From assembly GCA_030690545.1 (NCBI GenBank), contig JAUYGN010000010.1, positions 1 to 64,000 of the forward strand: 64,000 nucleotides of DNA, written 5' to 3'. The DNA is from Solirubrobacteraceae bacterium (GTDB lineage: Bacteria; Actinomycetota; Thermoleophilia; Solirubrobacterales; Solirubrobacteraceae). Every line of letters starts with the position of its first letter. The first letter of the stretch is position 1. The translations under genes and the position numbers were made by a program. The notes below the pieces were generated by a model. The model saw only the letters and a list, made by a program, of their open reading frames with translations, made no database searches and was not told the origin of the DNA. Of this stretch, positions 57,910 to 64,000 are shown in pieces.

Positions 57910-58737
57910 CTACGTCGTCATGCCCGTGAACTGCCCGCCGGTGACGTTCAGCGTCTGGCCGTGCACGTAGTTCGACCACGGCGAGCAGAGGAAGAAGACG
58001 CCGCCGGCGGCCTCCTGCGCGGTGCCGGGGCGACCGAGCGGGATGACGTAGTTGGCCATCGCGCGCATCTGCTCGGGGATTCCGAGCTGGACGGTCTCGC
58101 CGCCGACCTCGATCGTGTTGTCGTCGACCTTGGCCGCCGTCAGGCGGGTGTCGATGAAGCCGAAGGCGACCGCGTTGACGTTGATCTTGAACCGGCCCCA
58201 CTCCTTGGCCAGCGTCTTCGTCAGGCCGACGACGGCCGCCTTGCCGGCGGCGTAGTTGGCCTGCCCGGCGTTGCCCATCGTGCCCGAGATCGAGGAGACG
58301 TTGACGACCTTGCGAAAGACCTCGACGCCCGCCTCGCGCTCCTTCTTCGCCGGCTCGCGCAGGTGCGCAGCGGCGGCGCGCAGGACGCGGAAGGGGACGA
58401 CGGCGTGGATGTCGAGCATTCGCTGGAAGGCGTCGTCGGACATCTTGTGGACCATGCCGTCGATCGTGTAGCCGGCGTTGTTGACGACGATGTCGAGCTT
58501 GCCCCAGGCGTCGACCGCCGTCCGCACGAGCTCGTCGCAGGCGCCCGACGCGGTCAGGTCGCCGCCGTAGACGACGGTCTCGCCGGCGATCTCGGAAGCC
58601 GTCTGCTCGGCGACGTCGCCGTCGAGGTCGTTGATCAGGACCTTCGCGCCGTGCTCTGAGAGCAGCTCTGCGGTCGCGCGGCCGATGCCTCGTGCCGAAC
58701 CGGTGACGATCGCGACCTTGCCGTCCAGAACTCCCAT
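57910..58737 (-). CDS. Short-chain dehydrogenase (FabG/HsdA-like)
   Basis: 275-residue NAD(P)-dependent SDR: cofactor motif TGSARGIG (about 13-20), NNAGYTIDG, catalytic Ser in VNVSSISG, and Tyr-x3-Lys in ANYAAGKAAVVGL. The long insert around 135-150 and ending VTGGQFTGM resemble fatty-acid or beta-oxidation reductases. ATG 58737 is chosen because it begins right at GVLDGKVAIVTG. A TetR-type palindrome lies upstream, so its expression is probably induced by a ligand. Confidence 0.9.
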   Translation of the reverse strand: MGVLDGKVAIVTGSARGIGRATAELLSEHGAKVLINDLDGDVAEQTASEIAGETVVYGGDLTASGACDELVRTAVDAWGKLDIVVNNAGYTIDGMVHKMSDDAFQRMLDIHAVVPFRVLRAAAAHLREPAKKEREAGVEVFRKVVNVSSISGTMGNAGQANYAAGKAAVVGLTKTLAKEWGRFKINVNAVAFGFIDTRLTAAKVDDNTIEVGGETVQLGIPEQMRAMANYVIPLGRPGTAQEAAGGVFFLCSPWSNYVHGQTLNVTGGQFTGMTT

Positions 58738-58774
58738 GCGATGCGCTCCTTGTCGTGGTTTGCGCGCGCACGAT

Positions 58775-58800
58775 ATCGACTGGCTGACTGGCCAGTCGAT
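58775..58800 (-). promoter_or_regulatory. TetR-type operator before the SDR gene
   Basis: Perfect 10-bp inverted repeat ATCGACTGGC / GCCAGTCGAT with a 6-base centre TGACTG, 37 bases before the SDR start. The form matches operators of fatty-acid-type TetR repressors. It also lies before the diverging SDR at 58930. No TetR gene is in the window. Confidence 0.6.
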
Positions 58801-58929
58801 GTCTGCCCGGGGGGTCTGCGCCCCGTCGGCGCCGGCGCCGGTGCGTCGAATGACTCGCGCCACACGCGAACGATTCGACACACCTCGGCACGATGAAGCC
58901 GGGTCCGCCGAGCCCGTAGCCTGCTGAGC

Positions 58930-59697
58930 ATGATCGCGCTCATCACCGGCGCCTCGAGCGGGATCGGCGCGGCCACCGCCCGCCGCCTGGCTCGCGAGCC
59001 CGGAACGCAGCTCGTCCTCGTCGCGCGCCGCGAGGAGCGCCTGCGCGCGCTCGCCGCCGAGCTCGCCCCGACGCCGGCGACGATCCTCGCGATCGACCTC
59101 ACCGACGACGATGCGCCGGCACGGATCGCGGCGCACGTCGAGCAGGAGCACGGCCGCCTGGACCTGCTCGTCAACAACGCCGGCGCCGCCTGGCGCGGGA
59201 CGTTCGGCGAGGCCGGCTGGGAGAACGTGCGCCGCCACATGGAGCTGAACTTCGACGCCCAGGTGCGCGTGACCGAAGCGCTGCTGGCGCTGATTCGCCG
59301 CAGCGCGCCGAGCGCGATCGTCAACGTCGCGAGCACCGCCGGGCGCGTCAGCCGCGCGCGCACCGGCGCCTACTCGGCGAGCAAGTTCGCGCTCGCCGGC
59401 TGGACCGACGCGCTGCACCTCGAGGAGGCCGTCCACGGCGTCCACGTCGGCCTCGTGCTGCCGGGCTTCGTCGCGACCGAGGGCTTCCCGCAGCGCCAGC
59501 TCGTCGACCGGCGCCTGACGCGCTGGATCGTCTCCACTCCCGAGAAGGTCGCCGAGGCGATCGTCCAGGCGGGACCCGGCGGCCGCGCCGAGCGCTATGT
59601 GCCGCGCCCGTACTGGCTCGCGGCGACGGCGCGCGTCGTGCTGCCGGCCGCGGTGCGGCGGGCGACGCGCGGCAGCGCGCCGCCCGCGGACTTGTAG
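58930..59697 (+). CDS. Short-chain dehydrogenase
   Basis: 255 residues: cofactor TGASSGIG (6-13), LVNNAGAAW, Ser in VNVASTAGR, Tyr-x3-Lys in GAYSASKFALAGW, and a C-terminal extension with PRPYWLAATARVVLPAAVRR that may touch the membrane. Typical of the DltE/YqjQ-like SDR group; substrate unknown. It is followed 9 bases later by an enoyl-CoA hydratase, so a fatty-acid link is likely. Confidence 0.88.
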   Translation: MIALITGASSGIGAATARRLAREPGTQLVLVARREERLRALAAELAPTPATILAIDLTDDDAPARIAAHVEQEHGRLDLLVNNAGAAWRGTFGEAGWENVRRHMELNFDAQVRVTEALLALIRRSAPSAIVNVASTAGRVSRARTGAYSASKFALAGWTDALHLEEAVHGVHVGLVLPGFVATEGFPQRQLVDRRLTRWIVSTPEKVAEAIVQAGPGGRAERYVPRPYWLAATARVVLPAAVRRATRGSAPPADL

Positions 59698-59706
59698 ATT
59701 GCGCTC

Positions 59707-60489
59707 GTGACCTACGAGACGCTGCGCTACGAGGTCGCCGACGCCGTCGCGACGATCGCGCTCGACCAGCCGCAGACGCGCAACGCGCTCTCCGACGGGC
59801 TGCTCGACGAGCTGCTCGCCGCGCTCCAGGCAGCCCGCAACGACGAGGCCGTCCGCGTCGTCGTGCTCGCCTCCACGCACGAGACCGTCTTCTCCAGCGG
59901 CGGCGACCTCGCGGGCTTCGCCGCCGACGACGAGCTCGTCGATCGCCACGCCGCCAACGACCGCTTCCCGCGCCTGTTCTCACTGATCGGCGAGCTCGGC
60001 AAACCGGTCGTCTGCGCCGCCGGTGGCCACGTGCTGGCCGGCGCGCTCGGGCTGGCGCTCGCCTGCGACCTCGTGATCGCCTCCGAGGATGCGACCTTCG
60101 GCACGCCGGAGATCAACGTCGGCCTGTTTCCGTTCATGGTCAGCGCGCTCGTCGCACGCCACGTCGGGCGCAAGCAGATGACCGAGCTGCTGCTGCTCGG
60201 CCGGCGCATCGACGCGCACGAGGCGCACCGGCTGGGCCTCGTCAACCGCGTCGTCGCGCCCGGCGAGCTCGACGCGGCGGTCGCCGACTGGGCGGCTCAG
60301 CTGGCGGCCAAGTCGCCGCTGCTGATGAGACTCGGCAAGGACGCGCTCCACGCCCAGCAGGACATGGCGCTGCGCGAGGCGCTCGAGTACCTGCGCGCGC
60401 AGCTGACGCTGGCCCAGTCCACGCAGGACGCGCATGAGGGCATCGCCGCCTTTCGCGAGCGCCGGGAGCCGCAGTGGAAAGGCAGCTAG
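59707..60489 (+). CDS. Enoyl-CoA hydratase/isomerase family protein
   Basis: 260-residue crotonase. IALDQPQTRNALSDGLLDEL, the first oxyanion loop FSSGGDLAGFAAD, and CAAGGHVLAGALGLALACDL with the second; a Glu at TFGTPEINVGLFPFM sits where the catalytic acid is expected. Hydrates enoyl-CoA or carries out a related reaction. GTG 59707. The end overlaps the arginase-family gene by 16 bases. Confidence 0.9.
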   Translation: MTYETLRYEVADAVATIALDQPQTRNALSDGLLDELLAALQAARNDEAVRVVVLASTHETVFSSGGDLAGFAADDELVDRHAANDRFPRLFSLIGELGKPVVCAAGGHVLAGALGLALACDLVIASEDATFGTPEINVGLFPFMVSALVARHVGRKQMTELLLLGRRIDAHEAHRLGLVNRVVAPGELDAAVADWAAQLAAKSPLLMRLGKDALHAQQDMALREALEYLRAQLTLAQSTQDAHEGIAAFRERREPQWKGS

Positions 60490-61217
60490 CCGCGCTGCTG
60501 TGCCGCACGTCCGATCGCGCTGGCGACGCCGCGACCGGCACGCGCGAGCTCGCCGAGCTGCTCGGCGCGCGGATCATCGGCACGCCGGGGACGCCACAGG
60601 CGCTGGCCTTCGAGGACGACCTGCGCCGGTCGCGCGGCTGCCTGCTGGAAGCCGGCGGCCAGGTCGACGACGCGCTCGATGCCGGACGGATGCCGATCCT
60701 GCTCGCCGGCGAGTGCTCGATCTGCGTCGCGACGCTGCCCGTCGTCGCGCGCCACCGGCCCGCGGCGCGCGTGCTCTGGCTCGACGCCCACGCGGACTTC
60801 AACACGCCCGTGACGACCGCCAGTCGCCATCTCGCCGGGATGTGCCTGGCGGGCGCCTGCGGGCTCTGGGACACGGGCTTCGGCGCGGGGCTCGATCCGG
60901 CGCGCGTGATCATGTTCGGCGTGCGCGACGTGGAGGGCGGCGAGCGCGTCGCGCTCGACCGCGCCGGCGTCTACCGGCTCGAGCAGCCCGCGCAGCTGGA
61001 GGGGATGGAGCTCTTCGTGCACATCGATCTCGACGTGCTCGACCCGGAGGCGCATCCGGCGAGCTTCCCCGCCCCCGGCGGCCTGGCGCCGGAGGCGCTG
61101 CTCGAGCTGCTCGCCTACGTCGACGGCGCCGCGACGATCGTCGGCGCCGAGATCACGTCGGCTGCGCCGGGCTACGCGCGGGTGGCGGCGACGGCGATCG
61201 CACCGCTGCTGGCGTAG
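60474..61217 (+). CDS. Arginase/agmatinase-family protein
   Basis: 247 residues with the ureohydrolase fold: LWLDAHADFNTP and HIDLDVLDPEAHPAS supply most of the dinuclear metal ligands. The first motif reads LLAGECSI where GGDHS is usual, so one His/Asp ligand position is changed; relatives with GECS occur in distant members. It should hydrolyse a guanidino or formimino compound, but the substrate is uncertain. Confidence 0.8.
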   Translation: MERQLAALLCRTSDRAGDAATGTRELAELLGARIIGTPGTPQALAFEDDLRRSRGCLLEAGGQVDDALDAGRMPILLAGECSICVATLPVVARHRPAARVLWLDAHADFNTPVTTASRHLAGMCLAGACGLWDTGFGAGLDPARVIMFGVRDVEGGERVALDRAGVYRLEQPAQLEGMELFVHIDLDVLDPEAHPASFPAPGGLAPEALLELLAYVDGAATIVGAEITSAAPGYARVAATAIAPLLA

Positions 61218-61261
61218 CGCGGGCGCAACGTCGATGCCGGCGGCGACGCCTACGCGGCAGG

Positions 61262-61444
61262 CTACGTCTTGATCTGCTTGGCGTCCTCGGCGTCGTCGTC
61301 GTTGGAGTGCATGCTCGACAGCGAGTTCTTGAACTCGCGCAGCCCGTGGCCGAGCGACTTGCCGGCCTCGGGGAGGCGCTTGGGCCCAAGCACGATGAGC
61401 GCGATGAGGAGGATGATGACGAGTTGCATGGGTCCGATTGGCAT
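61262..61444 (-). CDS. tatA: Twin-arginine translocase subunit TatA
   Basis: 60 residues: one membrane helix (QLVIILLIALIVLGPKRLPE) followed by the amphipathic helix AGKSLGHGLREFKNSL and an acidic tail. It forms the protein-conducting part of Tat with TatC (not in the window). ATG 61444 is chosen because the helix begins right after; GGAG lies upstream. Confidence 0.93.
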   Translation of the reverse strand: MPIGPMQLVIILLIALIVLGPKRLPEAGKSLGHGLREFKNSLSSMHSNDDDAEDAKQIKT

Positions 61445-61555
61445 AGGTCTGAGAGCTCCTGACGGGTCGCCGGCAATGCGGTCGTAGTACGTGTAGCGCA
61501 TCAACTCGTGAAACCGATCACTGACGATTGTTAAGGTGCGCTAGCGTCCCGTCGC

Positions 61556-64000
61556 GTGGACGAGCGACCGCTGTGCTACGAGGGATTCGATCCCGCTGAG
61601 GAGGGGTTGCGCGAAGCCCTGACGTCGACCGGCAACGGCTACTTCTGCACGCGCGGCACGGCTGAGTGGGAGGACGCCGGCGGCGTGCACTACCCGGGCA
61701 CGTACGCCCATGGCCTGTACAACCGCGAGACGACGATCATGGGCGGGCGGCCGGTCCTCAACGAGGACCTCGTCAACCTGCCCAACTGGCTCGTGCTGAA
61801 GCTCAGGATCGAGGGCGAGGACGCGTTCGGGCTCGACAACGTCGAGCTGCTGGACTATCGCCACGAGTACGACGTCGCGACGGCGATGGTGATCCGCGAG
61901 CTGCGCTTCCGCGATCGCGGCGGACGCGAGACGTCGCTGCGCAGCCGCCGCTTCGCGAGCATGGCCCACTCCCACCAGGCGGGGATCGAATGGACGATCA
62001 TCCCGGAGAACTGGTCCGGCTCGGTGGAGATCGTCTCCGCGCTCGACGGGCGCGTCACGAACGGCGGCGTCGAGCGCTACGGCGCGCTGGAGGGGCGCCA
62101 CCTCGACCCGGTCTCGCCGCGCACGTTCGGCCCCGAGATCGTCGCGCTGCACGTCGAGACGCGTCAGTCGAACATCTACGTCGCCGAGGCGGCGCGCACG
62201 CGCGTCTTTCGCGGCACCGACCAGCTCGACGTCCAGCGCTCGCTCTTCCAGGTCGAGGACTACATCCAGCAGGTGCTGCGCTTCGACGTGCAGCGCGGCG
62301 CTGCCATGCGCGTCGAGAAGCTCGTCTCCTTCTACACGTCGCGCGACCGCGCGATCAACGAGCCACTGACGAACGCCGGCAAGTCCGTCGCGCGCTACCC
62401 GGACTTCGAGGAGGCGCTGCAGCGACATACGCGCGCCTGGGACGAGCTGTGGCGCTCGAGCGACATCACCCTGCCCGGCGACGAGCGCGTCCAGCAGCTG
62501 CTGCGTCTGCACATCTCGCACATCCTGCAGGTCTGCTCGCTGCACACGACGAACCACGACGCCGGCGTCCCCGCCCGCGGCCTCAACGGCGAGGCCTACC
62601 GCGGGCACGTCTTCTGGGACGAGCTGTACGTCTTTCGCTACCTCACCTCGCGCCTGCCGGAGATCACCCGCGAGCTGCTGATGTATCGCTACCGGCGCCT
62701 CGGCGAGGCCCGCGCGGCCGCGCGCGAGGCCGGCTATGCGGGCGCGATGTTCCCCTGGCAGAGCGGCAGCGACGGCAGCGAGGAGACCCAGGTCGTCCAC
62801 CTCAACCCCCTGTCGGGCCACTGGGATCCGGACCTCAGCCACCGCCAGCGCCACGTCAACGCGGCGATCTTCTACAACGTCTGGCACTACCACCAGGCGA
62901 CCGACGACCTCGACTTCCTGCGCGACCACGGCGCCGAGATGATGCTCGAGATCGCCCGCTTCTGGGGCTCGATCGCGCACTACGACGCCGACCGCGATCG
63001 CTACGAGATCCACGGCGTGATGGGTCCCGACGAGTTTCACGAGCAGTACCCGGGCGCGCAGGAGGGCGGGCTGCGCAACAACGCCTACACGAACGTCATG
63101 GTGGCGTGGATCTGCGAGCAGGCGCAGGTCGTGCTCGGCCTGCTGACCGAGCGCCGCCGCGACACGCTGCGCGCGAAGCTCGGCCTGACCGACGACGAGA
63201 TCGCCAAGTGGCAGGCGATGAGCCGCAGGATGTACGTGCCGTTTCACGGCGACGGCATCATCAGCCAGTTCGAGGGCTACGAGGAGCTCGAGGAGCTCGA
63301 CTGGGACGGCTACCGCGCCAAGCACGGCAACATCCAGCGCCTGGACCGGATCCTGCGCGCCGAGGGCGACGATCCGGACCGCTACAAGCTCGCCAAGCAG
63401 GCCGATACCGTGCTGCTGTTCTTCCTCTTCTCCCCGCAGGAGATCGAGCGGCTGTTCGAGCGCCTCGGCTACGACTGGGACCCCGACAGCGCCGCGCGCA
63501 ACATCGACTACTACGACCAGCGCACCTCGCACGGCTCGACCCTGAGCTACATCGCGCACGCCGGCGTGCTCGCCCCGATCGACCCCGAGCGCTCGTGGGA
63601 GCGCTTCCTCGTCGCGCTCGAGAGCGACGTCGGCGACGTCCAGGGCGGCACGACGAAGGAGGGGATCCACCTCGGCGTGATGGCGGGGACGCTGGACCTC
63701 GTCCAGCGCGCGTACACCGGCGCGGAGATCCGCGACGGCGTCCTGTACTTCGCGCCGACGATGACCGAGCGGCTCGACGGGCTCTCCTTCCCGATGCAGG
63801 TGCGCGGCACGCCGATCCGCGTCACGGTCCGAACCGGCGAGCTGACGGTCGTCATCACCGGCGGCTTCAGCCGGGCGATCAAGGTCGCGATCGGCGACGA
63901 CGTGCGCGAGGTCGGCGCCGGCGAGCGCTGCACGTTCGTGCTCGGCACGCCGGCCGGAGTCGGCCAGTCCAGCGACAGCGACAGCGAACGGAGCCGGTGA
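61556..64000 (+). CDS. GH65 glycoside phosphorylase/hydrolase
   Basis: 814 residues, complete with stop at the right edge. GH65 landmarks: ALTSTGNGYFCTRG, YPGTYAHGLYNRET, RHVNAAIFYNVWHYHQATDD, and the catalytic acid in IHGVMGPDEFHEQYPGAQEG. HFWRGHVFWDE-like YRGHVFWDELYVFRYL and GGTTKEGIHLGVMAGTLDLV (phosphate-binding loop region) point to an inverting phosphorylase of maltose, trehalose or kojibiose. The exact disaccharide is not decided by the sequence alone. GTG 61556 follows TAGCGT closely (leaderless). Confidence 0.92.
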   Translation: MDERPLCYEGFDPAEEGLREALTSTGNGYFCTRGTAEWEDAGGVHYPGTYAHGLYNRETTIMGGRPVLNEDLVNLPNWLVLKLRIEGEDAFGLDNVELLDYRHEYDVATAMVIRELRFRDRGGRETSLRSRRFASMAHSHQAGIEWTIIPENWSGSVEIVSALDGRVTNGGVERYGALEGRHLDPVSPRTFGPEIVALHVETRQSNIYVAEAARTRVFRGTDQLDVQRSLFQVEDYIQQVLRFDVQRGAAMRVEKLVSFYTSRDRAINEPLTNAGKSVARYPDFEEALQRHTRAWDELWRSSDITLPGDERVQQLLRLHISHILQVCSLHTTNHDAGVPARGLNGEAYRGHVFWDELYVFRYLTSRLPEITRELLMYRYRRLGEARAAAREAGYAGAMFPWQSGSDGSEETQVVHLNPLSGHWDPDLSHRQRHVNAAIFYNVWHYHQATDDLDFLRDHGAEMMLEIARFWGSIAHYDADRDRYEIHGVMGPDEFHEQYPGAQEGGLRNNAYTNVMVAWICEQAQVVLGLLTERRRDTLRAKLGLTDDEIAKWQAMSRRMYVPFHGDGIISQFEGYEELEELDWDGYRAKHGNIQRLDRILRAEGDDPDRYKLAKQADTVLLFFLFSPQEIERLFERLGYDWDPDSAARNIDYYDQRTSHGSTLSYIAHAGVLAPIDPERSWERFLVALESDVGDVQGGTTKEGIHLGVMAGTLDLVQRAYTGAEIRDGVLYFAPTMTERLDGLSFPMQVRGTPIRVTVRTGELTVVITGGFSRAIKVAIGDDVREVGAGERCTFVLGTPAGVGQSSDSDSERSR

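Noticed and set aside
58738-59949. Upstream extension of the SDR frame on the minus strand to 679 residues
   Set aside because: The extension is antisense to another SDR gene and crosses the TetR-type operator; the ATG at 58737 starts right at the SDR fold.
61430-61441. A CCTA-box half-site (CCTATGCCAAT on the minus strand) at the tatA start
   Set aside because: No right half-site and it overlaps the start codon of tatA; taken as chance.
61541-63670. A 709-residue minus-strand frame opposite the GH65 gene
   Set aside because: Low-complexity Val/Ala/Arg-rich antisense shadow; the plus strand is unmistakably GH65.

Overview
The window is about 72% GC with the codon use of a deep-branching actinobacterium. 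A Thermoleophilia/Solirubrobacterales relative (Conexibacter-like) is my best guess, because it combines an actinobacterial integration host factor (mIHF), type IV pili, many GTG starts with leaderless-looking promoters, and secreted proteins with Pro-rich linkers and basic repeat C-termini. The taxonomy is inference; no rRNA or tRNA gene was seen.

Layout. 1-3500: an ECF sigma factor with a fused zinc-finger tail (cut by the left edge), a cupredoxin lipoprotein, a NUDIX hydrolase, a rubredoxin and a lipoprotein. 3500-14800: a molybdenum block. It holds an exported ferritin-like protein plus modABC, a one-component regulator (MerR-type helix-turn-helix plus molybdate-binding Mop/TOBE domain), a ModA-like protein without a signal peptide, both subunits of the molybdenum storage protein (mosB, mosA) with a release-factor-like partner, a transporter, an Lrp regulator and a WtpA-like binding protein. 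14800-30500: a type IV pilus block. It holds an unusual zinc-ribbon/VapB-tail and PIN pair leading into prepilin peptidase and a site-2 protease, a large beta-propeller surface protein, a murein endopeptidase, pilin, pilB, pilC, three minor pilins, pilT and an RDD protein. 30500-44600: secreted FG-GAP/RTX, Excalibur, pilin-propeller and Ig-like proteins, a second modABC, and an LppX-like protein with mIHF. 44700-64000: ordinary housekeeping. It holds a VapBC-like pair, a bioA and bioB-F-D cluster with a biotinyl carrier protein, exonuclease III, glycerol kinase, an acyltransferase, SDRs, enoyl-CoA hydratase, an arginase-family protein, TatA and a GH65 phosphorylase.

The main result is a recurring 17-bp dyad, roughly CCTATGCaatGCATAGG (called the CCTA box here). 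I read 14 copies between 3.5 and 44.6 kb and none in the housekeeping part. They lie in front of a modABC operon, the WtpA-like gene, pilin, pilB, the pilD operon, the surface-protein genes, the Excalibur/pilin-propeller/modABC2 run and the mIHF operon. In several copies the right half (TAGGTT or TAGGAT) doubles as a -10 element. The simplest model is one regulon that ties molybdate (or tungstate) supply to pili and the cell surface. The Mop-domain regulator encoded inside the block is the obvious candidate. That regulator-box link is inference and untested.
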